Of a DNA stretch of 64,000 nucleotides, positions 52,423-61,200 are shown piece by piece. Under the pieces are notes generated by a model. That model ran no database searches. It was given only the letters and a program-made list of their open reading frames with translations, and was not told the origin of the DNA. The stretch comes from Aquibacillus kalidii (GTDB taxonomy: Bacteria > Bacillota > Bacilli > Bacillales > Amphibacillaceae), in the NCBI RefSeq assembly GCF_014280935.1, contig NZ_JACLZI010000036.1, positions 1-64,000 of the forward strand, in the 5' to 3' direction. The position numbers were made by a program, and so were the translations under genes. Positions within the stretch are counted from its first letter, which is position 1. Each line of letters opens with the position of its first letter.

Positions 52423-53269
52423 GTTCATTTTTTTTGATTTTTTCAATAAAGGAGGATAAAGCCTTATTAGTTGCTATATCCTTGCGTCTAACAAGGTGTG
52501 TTTCCATAAGTCGATATTCTTCTGGTAGAGGGGTTGAGTTGTACTTCATTTCTTGGGTTTTATTAATTACTGATAAAGGAAGAACTGCTGATGCTAACCC
52601 TGACTTCACACAATTTAACAAGGTATCTAAGGTAGTAACTTCTATAAAGTTAGTCGGCTTTTCCCCGTTACTGTCTAACCATTCAACTAGTACCTTTCTA
52701 AATGGGCATCCTTCAGGAAACACTGCCCAAGTTTTTGGTGTCTGTTCAGGTTTTAATCCTCGTTTGGTGATTAAACTAACTACATCTTGAATCGTGTATT
52801 CAACTTCAATTGAATTAGATTTTGTTTGTCCTGTTATAAATGCAGCATCAAGCTTATATTTTTGAATCATTTCTAATAATTTGGGTGATGTTCCTGTAAT
52901 GAGCGAAATGGAAACATTAGGATGCTGTTTTTGAAAATCAGAAAGTATATTCATAAATTTATTTGAGGCAAGAGTCTCAACAACTCCAATAGCTAACTTT
53001 CCTCCAAAATTTTCTGCTTCTTGAACAGCTGCAATCGCTTCCTCAGCCCGTTTATTTATGGATGCTGCATGTTCATAGAATATCAAGCCTCTGTCAGATA
53101 AACTAACACCTTTTGGGTGTCTATTAAATAGAGTAACACCTAGTTCAGATTCCAGTTTTTTAATTCGATTGGTTACATTAGATTGTACATAGCCTAACTG
53201 GTCTGCTCCCTTAGAAAAATTCCCCTCATCAGCTACAGTTAGGAAAATTTTTAAATCAGTTAACTCCAT
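52418..53269 (-). CDS. LysR-family transcriptional regulator
   Basis: 283 residues from the ATG at 53269 (GATGAGGAGG upstream). N-terminal winged HTH (MELTDLKIFLTVADEGNFSKGADQLGYVQSNVTNRIKKLE) and a C-terminal effector domain (GKLAIGVVETLASNKFMNIL). Divergent from the OYE-type reductase gene, which it probably regulates. Confidence 0.9.
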   Translation of the reverse strand: MELTDLKIFLTVADEGNFSKGADQLGYVQSNVTNRIKKLESELGVTLFNRHPKGVSLSDRGLIFYEHAASINKRAEEAIAAVQEAENFGGKLAIGVVETLASNKFMNILSDFQKQHPNVSISLITGTSPKLLEMIQKYKLDAAFITGQTKSNSIEVEYTIQDVVSLITKRGLKPEQTPKTWAVFPEGCPFRKVLVEWLDSNGEKPTNFIEVTTLDTLLNCVKSGLASAVLPLSVINKTQEMKYNSTPLPEEYRLMETHLVRRKDIATNKALSSFIEKIKKNEL

Positions 53270-53384
53270 AATAACCTCCTCATCATTTTTATTGATGGAT
53301 GTATCATTTTTAATCATTTTACTAAATGTCAGAACCTACGTAAACTCTTAATTGTAAGTAAATAAGAAATAGGAGTGAGTAGAT

Positions 53385-54479
53385 ATGGCAAAGTATACTA
53401 ATTTATTTTCTGATTTTAAGATTGGTGCGCTGGAGTTATCAAATAGATCAGTGGTTTCTCCAATGACTAGAACAAGTGCTGAACCGAGTGGGTTGGCTAA
53501 TAACAGAATGGCTCAATATTATTCACGGTTTGCAAGTGGTGGTTTTTCTTTAATTATTACAGAAGGTACCTATCCTGATTTAGCACATGGGCAAGCGTAT
53601 GAGAATCAACCCGGAATAGCAACGGAAGAACAAGCTGCCGCTTGGATACCGGTGGTAGATGCTGTTCACAAAGAAGGTGGAAAAATATTTTTACAAATTC
53701 AACACGCAGGAGCACTTGTTCAATATAATCGCTTTACGGACTATTCATTAGCCCCATCAGCTGTTAAGCCAAAAGGTGAAAAACTTAGAGACCATGGGGG
53801 TAGTGGTGAATATTCACTTCCAATAGAAATGAGTAAAAAAGAAATAGAGTCTGTTATCGAGAGTTTTGCCAATGCAGCATTAAGAGCCAAAAATGCAGGA
53901 TTTGATGGTGTTGAGGTTCACGGAGCTAATGGATATTTATTAGATCAGTTTCATACAGACTATACAAACTTTCGAGAAGATGAATTTGGGGGAACACCTG
54001 AAAATCGTGTCCGACTAAGTGCACTAGTGTTAAAAGCTATTAGGAATAAAGTAGGCAACAATTTTGTTGTTGGTATCCGTGTTTCTCAAGGAAAAGTGAA
54101 TGATTTCTTTCATAAATGGAACGGAGAAGAGGTTGAAGCAAAAATAATCTTTGAGAGTCTAGCCTCAGCTAACCCAGATTATATTCACACAACCGAGTTT
54201 CAAGCGGATAAACCAGCATTTAGAGACCATGGTGATACACTTGCTAGTCTTGCAAAAAAATATGGGCATTTACCTGTCATTGCAAATGGACAGTTAGGAG
54301 ACCCTGACAGAGCAGAAGAAATGATAAGTAAAAAAGAAACTGATTTTGTTGCAGTAGGAACTAGTGCACTGGCCAACCCTGATTGGCCAAACAAAGTAAA
54401 AGATAATAAAACAATATCTAAGTTTGATCATCGTGTATTCGATCCTATTGCGGTAATAAGAGATGAAGAAACTTATTAG
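53385..54479 (+). CDS. NADH:flavin oxidoreductase (Old Yellow Enzyme family)
   Basis: 364 residues; ATG after AGGAGTGAGTAG. FMN TIM barrel with SPMTRTSAEPSG, QIQHAG, GFDGVEVHGANGYLLDQFHTDYTNFREDEFGG and the late VAVGTSALANPDWPNKV. Reduces alpha,beta-unsaturated carbonyls with NAD(P)H. Divergent from LysR; a hairpin terminator follows. Confidence 0.92.
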   Translation: MAKYTNLFSDFKIGALELSNRSVVSPMTRTSAEPSGLANNRMAQYYSRFASGGFSLIITEGTYPDLAHGQAYENQPGIATEEQAAAWIPVVDAVHKEGGKIFLQIQHAGALVQYNRFTDYSLAPSAVKPKGEKLRDHGGSGEYSLPIEMSKKEIESVIESFANAALRAKNAGFDGVEVHGANGYLLDQFHTDYTNFREDEFGGTPENRVRLSALVLKAIRNKVGNNFVVGIRVSQGKVNDFFHKWNGEEVEAKIIFESLASANPDYIHTTEFQADKPAFRDHGDTLASLAKKYGHLPVIANGQLGDPDRAEEMISKKETDFVAVGTSALANPDWPNKVKDNKTISKFDHRVFDPIAVIRDEETY

Positions 54480-54606
54480 AAGAAAAGTTAGTGAACTGGA
54501 ATATGCGAAGACAAAAAAAAGTATTTAAAGATTTCTTCGCTAGTATGTTTTTTCCTGTTGTTGAGAATTTTCACATCGGACATTGCCAACCTAATTATGA
54601 AAATAG

Positions 54607-54636
54607 AGGCGTACATTGCTATAATCTACGCCTTTT
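54607..54636. terminator. Terminator between OYE gene and anti-sigma gene 3
   Basis: AGGCGTA/TACGCCT stem with a 13-base loop, TTT on the right. It can serve the rightward OYE gene and, on the other strand, the leftward anti-sigma gene. Confidence 0.6.
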
Positions 54637-54649
54637 AATGTGAAAAATA

Positions 54650-55552
54650 TTATTCTTTTTTATATCCCTCAATATTTGGTGTGTAGTCAATTTCCTTTAA
54701 GTTTGTGTTTAAAGAAATTTCCTTTACCGTAAGACTGCTAGTGACGTTACCATCTAACGAATACAGTTTATACTTTAATAATATCCCAGTTTCCTTATCA
54801 ACCCAAAACTCATAGGTATGAATTCCATAGGCCTCTGTATTGTAATCATTTAAAGTTCCGGTAATATACAAGGCATCACGTCCTACTATAGATTGAACCT
54901 CTTCAATGTTCCAATTTTCTTCATTTTGCAAATACGTATTCGCTATATAATCAGTAAATAAGATGGAGGAAGTGAAATTTAGTGTGGTATCATCTTTTTC
55001 TGTTTTAAAATAAGTTTTGTGTTGTAAATCCAGGTCCCATATATAATTTTCATCAATATAAGTATAGTACTTACTTCCATCATCTTGGACTGCTTTCTCA
55101 TAACCACCAGATGGGTTTTTCATATTCATTTCAAAATCTATGATAGTCTCACGAGAATATGTTTTTATATAGGTAGAATAGACCCCCTTAGCAGATGAGA
55201 AGTTTTCCTCACTATTTCTTAGCAATTCCTTCACCTCTTGCTTAGCGCGCATATCACTGTTTATTTCTGATCTATTATTGTCAGAAGGTAATTGTGTAGT
55301 TTCATCTGCATTAGGTGGATTTGGTTCAGATACAAATAAATGTTCAAAACCAAAATAAGAAATACCAAATAGTATGAAAAAAGAAATGGCAACGTTAAAA
55401 GTGAGTTTCCATTTTGGATACTTTTTACGCTTGGATATATTATCTATTTTCTGCATTACTTTTTTCCTGCTTTCCTTAGAAAAATCAATATCTTGGAATT
55501 TTGAAGACATTTCCATATTCCGCTTTAAATTTTTAAATAAATTACTTTTCAT
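54650..55552 (-). CDS. Predicted anti-sigma factor with LolA/RseB-like extracellular domain
   Basis: About 300 residues from the ATG at 55552 (TGAGG upstream). Cytoplasmic N-terminus (1-48), a membrane helix (about 49-68), a linker, then an extracellular beta-sheet domain (from about 105) of the LolA/MucB-like lipoprotein-sorting type: GVYSTYIKTYSRETIIDFEMNMKNPSGGY, YTYIDENYIWDLDLQHKTYF, and the usual last line LTVKEISLNTNLKEIDYTP. Overlaps the sigma gene by 11 bases, so sequestration of the sigma factor at the membrane is likely. Confidence 0.75.
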   Translation of the reverse strand: MKSNLFKNLKRNMEMSSKFQDIDFSKESRKKVMQKIDNISKRKKYPKWKLTFNVAISFFILFGISYFGFEHLFVSEPNPPNADETTQLPSDNNRSEINSDMRAKQEVKELLRNSEENFSSAKGVYSTYIKTYSRETIIDFEMNMKNPSGGYEKAVQDDGSKYYTYIDENYIWDLDLQHKTYFKTEKDDTTLNFTSSILFTDYIANTYLQNEENWNIEEVQSIVGRDALYITGTLNDYNTEAYGIHTYEFWVDKETGILLKYKLYSLDGNVTSSLTVKEISLNTNLKEIDYTPNIEGYKKE

Positions 55553-56057
55553 ACTTATAAACCTCATTTCTGATCATATTCTTTGCCTTCCTTAAGTGGG
55601 ATTTAACTGTATTTTCATTTCTGTTAAGAGTCTGTGCTATTTCTTTAATAGTAAGATCTTTATAATAATAAAGAACAATAACCTCTCTATATTTAACACC
55701 TAGGTTTAATACTATATCCGTTATTTGATCAGCTTCACTTTTTACTAAATATTGATCTTCGGCGGAATTATACTTCTTATTCACTGGTAATATAGTTCCT
55801 AGTATAACTTTCTTGTAATAAGAACTTCGTAAATAATCCTTCGATTTGTTTATGGCTATTTTAAATAGCCACCCTTTTAATGAATCCCCTCGAAACTGAT
55901 GATAGTTAGTAAAACATTTAATAAATGTTTCTTGTGCGATATCTTCTGCTAAGGCACTATTTTTTACGTATGTATAAACAAGTGCCTTTATTTCGGTACC
56001 ATATAGTAACATGATTTTTTCATAATCTACTGGAATGTTCTCATCCTGGTTATTCAT
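55542..56057 (-). CDS. ECF RNA polymerase sigma factor (pair 3)
   Basis: 171 residues; ATG after GAGGTGAC. Region 2 (IKALVYTYVKNSALAEDIAQETFIKCF, LKGWLFKIAINKSKDYLRSS) and region 4 (LGVKYREVIVLYYYKDLTIKEIAQTLN, NENTVKSHLRKAKNMIR) are complete. Similar in type to the sigma factor at 27490-28014. Promoter at 56077-56102 is of the same class, so the two regulons may overlap. Confidence 0.92.
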   Translation of the reverse strand: MNNQDENIPVDYEKIMLLYGTEIKALVYTYVKNSALAEDIAQETFIKCFTNYHQFRGDSLKGWLFKIAINKSKDYLRSSYYKKVILGTILPVNKKYNSAEDQYLVKSEADQITDIVLNLGVKYREVIVLYYYKDLTIKEIAQTLNRNENTVKSHLRKAKNMIRNEVYKYEK

Positions 56058-56076
56058 TTTGTCACCTCATATATAA

Positions 56077-56102
56077 GACGTTCTAAATGGAAAATAGTTT
56101 AA
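56077..56102 (-). promoter_or_regulatory. ECF-type promoter of pair 3
   Basis: On the minus strand TTAAAC (56097-56102), 16 bases, CGTC (56077-56080), about 20 bases before the sigma start. Both this and the pair 1 promoter read AAACTATTTT after the -35 and CGTCT at the -10. Confidence 0.55.
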
Positions 56103-56121
56103 TTTTTTTTGAACTAGAAGA

Positions 56122-56313
56122 TTGTTTACCACAATAGAAGAGGACGTAGAAGTTCAGTTAGATAAAAATATCACTGGACATTATAATGAAAATTTAGAAG
56201 AAATATCTTTGACTTGGATTGATCCTAATCTTAGGAATACAGGGTTAGTATATGGTATTGGAATGGCTAATTTTAAAAAAGATACTTATGAAAAAGTGAC
56301 AAAGATATTCTAA
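56122..56313 (+). CDS. Hypothetical gene fragment
   Basis: 63 codons from a TTG without a clear ribosome binding site. The sequence (EVQLDKNITGHYNENLEEISLTWIDPNLRNTGLVYGIGMANFKKDTYEKV) looks like the C-terminus of a larger protein whose 5' part is gone. It may be a remnant. No family recognised. Confidence 0.35.
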   Translation: MFTTIEEDVEVQLDKNITGHYNENLEEISLTWIDPNLRNTGLVYGIGMANFKKDTYEKVTKIF

Positions 56314-56553
56314 AAGGAGGATGCAATTAAGATCGCTAATTCCATAATAGGACAATATTAATCTAGTATATAAACTCTAGGGTGGTACGATTGGGAATAG
56401 TAAGTAGATAGAAAGGTTCTCTGATCCTCACTGGACTCCTTTACTGTGTTAACTCCGAGTTCTTATTTAAGTAACGTACAGTTATGTGGAAGCAGGAATG
56501 TGTGTTAGTAATGGCGAATTATTTCTCAGATGCTTAAGGATGGTGTTACATTG

Positions 56554-56988
56554 ATGTGGAAAGATCATATAAATTCAGTATCAAAAGAATATTCTTTCAA
56601 ACCACCAGCGACTGATATTGAAATAAAACAAATTAAAAATAAATTAAATGTGGAATTACCTAAAAAGTTATTTGAATTATATAGTGAAACGAATGGAGTA
56701 TTTGATAGTTTTGACTGTCCTTTAATATGGTCAACTTCCCAAATCATAAAGGATAATGTATTTTTTAGAGATTTCGATGATTACAAAGACATCTATATGC
56801 CATTTGAACATTTACTATTTTTTTCAGATGCAGGAAATGGCGATTTGTTCGGTTATAGAATATTAAATGGCAGTATTCAAACGGATGATATTTATGTTTG
56901 GAACCATGAAGATGATAGCAGAATTTGGGTTGCTCCTTCATTAGAAGTTTTTATTAAAGATTGGATAACAGGCGAAATTTCTATTTAG
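56554..56988 (+). CDS. SMI1/KNR4 (SUKH) family protein
   Basis: 144 residues from the ATG at 56554 (AAGGATGG upstream). SUKH fold: IKQIKNKLNVELPKKLFELYSETNG, LLFFSDAGNGDLFGYRI and YVWNHEDDSRIWVAPSLEVFIKDWI. Family members are commonly immunity proteins against polymorphic toxins. No toxin gene is visible nearby, so this may be an orphan immunity gene. Confidence 0.82.
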   Translation: MWKDHINSVSKEYSFKPPATDIEIKQIKNKLNVELPKKLFELYSETNGVFDSFDCPLIWSTSQIIKDNVFFRDFDDYKDIYMPFEHLLFFSDAGNGDLFGYRILNGSIQTDDIYVWNHEDDSRIWVAPSLEVFIKDWITGEISI

Positions 56989-57021
56989 ATAAGCCTTTGC
57001 TTATTAAAGTAACGAGTGCTT

Positions 57022-57165
57022 GTGCGGCCGAGTATAGGTCGTAACATATAGTGGGTGGGATTCCCGTCGAGTAAGAACTAGCCATTCGCTCGTAGCAAGT
57101 CTTGGAGGACTGAAGGTAACTTTAGTATTTAAGCGAAGACAGAAGTGATGGGCCGAAAGCCATAT
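57022..57165 (+). ncRNA. Group II intron-like RNA fragment (5' domain I)
   Basis: The segment begins GTGCGGCCGAGTATAGGTCG, like the GTGCG 5' end of bacterial group II introns. It continues with paired stretches (GGGATTCCC; AGTCTTGGAGGACT; ATGGGCCGAAAGCCAT) and a purine-rich AAGCGAAGACAGAAGTGATGG segment of domain I type. No reverse transcriptase gene, domain V or 3' end follows, so it is a truncated copy or another structured RNA. It is inserted inside a copy of the dispersed repeat (AAAGTAACGAGTGC). Confidence 0.45.
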
Positions 57166-57205
57166 GTTTAACTACTTATAAACAATTCATTTGGGAGAGG
57201 AAGCA

Positions 57206-57508
57206 TTGGGAATTTTACTTGATTTGTTAAACCTTGCTGTTTATATACCTTTTCTAAAGGTCGATGAAGAAGGTATAGGTAGAAATATAAAACATCTAAA
57301 ACAACATGAATGGTTTCAAAGTTACCTTAATGATGAAAAGTATAGGGAACTAATCATACACAATAAGGATGTCCGTCAATGTATTGGGAAATTCAATAGA
57401 GATAAACTTAATAAGCAGTCATACCAAAAAAAGTGCAAAGAAAAATTACACCATGTTTTACTAATGACAAACAAAGAACTTAACAATAATAATTATTATA
57501 GGAAGTAA
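57206..57508 (+). CDS. Hypothetical protein
   Basis: 100 residues from the TTG at 57206, with GGGAGAGG upstream. A hydrophobic N-terminus (MGILLDLLNLAVYIPFL) is followed by a basic, soluble remainder (VRQCIGKFNRDKLNKQSYQKKCKEKLHHVLL). No family recognised. It follows the intron-like fragment directly. Confidence 0.5.
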   Translation: MGILLDLLNLAVYIPFLKVDEEGIGRNIKHLKQHEWFQSYLNDEKYRELIIHNKDVRQCIGKFNRDKLNKQSYQKKCKEKLHHVLLMTNKELNNNNYYRK

Positions 57509-57836
57509 CCATAATTCTCAAAATTTCAATTTCTGTCTCAATATCACAAGTATTCTTTGTTAATGAGACAACAAATTTCATTCCATTTATAACTTCCGAT
57601 AATATATATTATGTTCGGGGCGTTATTTTATAATGATATCCAGATGCCCTTCCTACATGTGATCGTTATTCAATTTTTCTAATGATCATTATCTCTTACG
57701 TTCATTAAATTTTCAGCAAATTATGTGACGTATAGGCTTAAGCAATCTAGATATTAAAAAGTCACCTAGCCTCCATAATGTTATAAAAGCAAGATGACCT
57801 TTAGCAAAACGTATATAATTTATTATCGCCACTGAC
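57509..57836. other. Intergenic spacer
   Basis: About 330 bases. Minus-strand frames here continue weakly from the zinc-ribbon gene (a decayed downstream half is possible) but are broken by stops. Nothing else recognised. Confidence 0.3.
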
Positions 57837-58046
57837 TTAGCGTGATACTTTGGGTGGTTGGCACACATCACATTTACGCTGGTTTTTATTTTTGAATTTA
57901 GTAAATGTTTTTTCAAAATTACTTCCACATGCGCATTTAAATAGTAGTTTTTGTGAAAAACCGTGATACTCTGTAGTTAGTAGCTTACTTTCAGAATTTT
58001 TTTCCACAAATTCTTTAATTTTATCAATTGTCCATCTTTTATTCAT
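57837..58046 (-). CDS. Truncated zinc-ribbon (phage/homing endonuclease-type) protein
   Basis: 69 residues from the ATG at 58046 (GGAGG upstream). A repeat-like module WTIDKIKEFVEKNSESKLLTTEYHGFSQKLLFKCACGSNFEKTFTKFKNKNQRKCDVC, with C-x-C-G and C-x-x-C forming a treble-clef-like zinc site. This module occurs in tandem at the N-terminus of phage and intron-associated endonucleases. Only one copy remains and no nuclease domain follows, so the gene is probably truncated. Confidence 0.55.
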   Translation of the reverse strand: MNKRWTIDKIKEFVEKNSESKLLTTEYHGFSQKLLFKCACGSNFEKTFTKFKNKNQRKCDVCQPPKVSR

Positions 58047-58220
58047 TCTCTCATACCTCCCTATTTGGTATTGTAGGCGGAGGCTTACGTGCATCCGTAC
58101 TATTATGAGTATAAATCATAATTACCCTAAGTTTATTATTATAACATTAGTTCTTATACAATCAAGCTAGTAAATCAGTAATTAAGAACTATATAGATTT
58201 AGATCTAATCCTATATAGGT

Positions 58221-58255
58221 AAAAAGGACAAGCTTATTACAAGCATGTCCTTTTT
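58221..58255 (-). terminator. Terminator of the GH51 gene
   Basis: AAAAAGGACA/TGTCCTTTTT with inner GCTT/AAGC pairing, followed on the minus strand by further T. It lies 9 bases past the stop. Confidence 0.8.
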
Positions 58256-58263
58256 AATCCCTT

Positions 58264-61200
58264 TTATTTCACATCTAACACTAAGATATTCACTGAATTT
58301 GCTGAAAGCGTAACAACAGCAGAATCTTTTTCCAACTTAATTTCTGTTTCAAATGGCACAACTAATTCCGCGCTCTTTTTGTTTACATTAGGTGTATGGA
58401 CAAGAGATTCTTCTCCAGTTACTGTAATCATTCTTCCCTCTTCTGCAACGTCAAGGTCTTTCAATATTACTTTTGTTGTTTTCTCAAATGGATCTGCATT
58501 GACAAGCTTTACATAAACATGATTTTCATCTTTTGTAACGGAGTTGAAAATATCACGATTATAAGCTTCTAATTTATAGTCCAGTACTTTACTTGTAAAA
58601 GAGCCATCTGTATAAGAACAGATAAGACGATCACCTGTACCACCGCCATAATCAACCGTAAAGTCATAAGGCGTATTCTCACTTAACTCTTCATAGCAGC
58701 TTGATCGTAAGTTACCTGCAGCTGTACTCGATGAATAATCACCTAAGACGTAACCCTCTATTCCCTCTTTATACACCTTCACACCTGTAGCGTTTCCGTT
58801 ATAACCTATCGCATACTCGTGTACATTCTTTTTCTCAGGTGAAATATCTGTTAAGCCGACTCCGATATAGATACCGTCGTTTCCAGATACTTTTGTCGCG
58901 TTTACTTCTACTTTATAATTAGTCCAATTTTCATTGATTATATAGATACCATTTAGCCCATCGTCTTGTGCCTGTAAAACCAGTCCTTTTTCTGGATCAA
59001 TTGTAAACCCAACGGAACCAGGAATAACTTCCCATGATGGGTTTAGTTCTTCGGTAAAATCTTGTTCCAGTAATACGGCTCCACTAATGTTATCAACAAC
59101 TTTTACATGTTTTACATTAATTTCAGCATTCCCTGTAGCGATTTCAATCCCACCACGTGGAACAAACTCGGTTAATTTTCCATTTTGGTAAGCTGAGAAA
59201 GAAGTATCTAACAGTTTGTTTCCAAGATATTTTCCGAAAAGTCGCTGAACATGATAATTTGGTGTGTACCAAACTGTTTCATCATCAAACCAAATTAAAT
59301 CTGGAGTCCAACGATAAGTTCCGTCAGTTAGTACTTTGTTAAATAACGGTGCATATGCAGCTAATCGTACGACGTCAGAATTTCTTTCGAATCCTGTCAT
59401 TACTGCTGCTTCAGCAATCGCGCCAGCTAATGTATTCTTATCCGTAGAAGCAAATTCTCCTACGAAAACCTTTGATGTTTCTCTTTCGTTGATATTCCCG
59501 TCTTGCTCATAAGCTCTATAGTAATAATTATATCTGTCCGCATTGTTTAATAAATACTCATTAGAACGGTAGTAGTGCTCATCTGCAATTGTATCCATAT
59601 AGTTTGGCTGCTTTTCATACCAAGTCACAGTTTCTTCCATTACGTTTTTACCATCCGTAAAGTTTACAGTTGCTGATCCTTCTAAGTTACCACTTAGGAA
59701 CTTCCAACCTTCTTGGTAAGCATCATCGTCTGCTTGTGCACCAACAGTCGAAAGGATGTGTAATTCGTATCCAGGATAATGCTTGTCCATATATTCATCA
59801 ATCGCAGCTTTAAAGTATTCGAAATTAGCAAAGAACTCCGTACCCCAGTTTTCATTTCCAACTCCTAAATAATGGAGATCAAACGGTGCTTCATGCCCCA
59901 TATTTTTACGTATAAGAGCCCACTCGTTATTTTCGAAGTCAGTACTAATCGCAAAATCAATTAGATCAGTAAAGCTTTTCACAAAATGATCTCTAAGTTC
60001 CCCACCTGCAGGATTGACATAATCTGATCGAGCTTGACAGAGAACACCACAAGCCATAACAGGAAGTGGAGTGGCATTCAAGTCTTCGGCTAATTGGAAG
60101 TACTCCATGTAACCAAGTCCCATCGTCATCATGTAACCCCATACATTAAAGTTTTCTTTACGCAACTCAATATCACCAATAGAGTCCTTCCATTCATATA
60201 CATTGTCCCAAATATAGGACCCTTCTGAAATACATCCCCCAGGGAATCGCAAAAATGTTGGGTGTAAGTCAACTAGTGCATGGACCAAATCTTTTCGAAG
60301 TCGATAGTTTGGATTTCCTTTGTAATTTGAATGGGCCGTTTCCGAACGGTCTTCCTCAGTAGCACCCCAAACATCTTGTGGCATCAAGGATACCATGTCG
60401 ACAGAAATATCACCATTAAACGTTAAAGCTAACTGACCTAGTACATTTTTCGCTCCAGTCAAAACAAGCTTCGTATCAATTCCGTATTTATTCCAGTTGT
60501 TACCGCTTTCTATTTGAACCGTTACAGTGTCACTGATTGCTTTACCATCTTGGTCTTGAAGTTCTATGTCGATGCTACCACCAGATTCTGATTTTGCCCA
60601 TAACGTTAAGTTGTAAGCATCATCTTGTTTAATAAACATCGCACATTGATGGTTGGAATCAGTAAAACCTTTATTTATAATGGTACTCCCATTTGGTACC
60701 GTTATATAATGAGAATTGACATCTTTATCAGAAATACCAAAGAACTCGTTCAATCCTCCTGTACTTTTCACCGTTACTTTATCCATATCACCAAACCATG
60801 CATGCAATGGTTCATGATTTCTACCAGTAGAGCAACCGCATTCACCAGATGTATGGGAATAGGTATCAAATACAAATGATTCGAAAGAACGGTTTTGTAC
60901 TAACTCTGCATAAATACCACCGTCTGCAGCGTTATTAATGTCCTCATAAAATAGTCCGTATAATATTTCGCTAATATCTAAAACCTCATTACTTCCGTCA
61001 ATGGTTAAATGATGAGAAGGAATATTCTTAGGAAGTACGGACACGGTAAATGCTTTTTCAACTGTGTCATTTCCTATACTTAAATGAGCCGTTAGTGTTA
61101 CGCCTTTTGGAGCGTCAACCTCTCCTACTTCCCCATTGTTTGCTATCGCAGTAGAATCACTAGATGTCCAAGTTACGTTAACCTTTCCACCCATTAGGGA

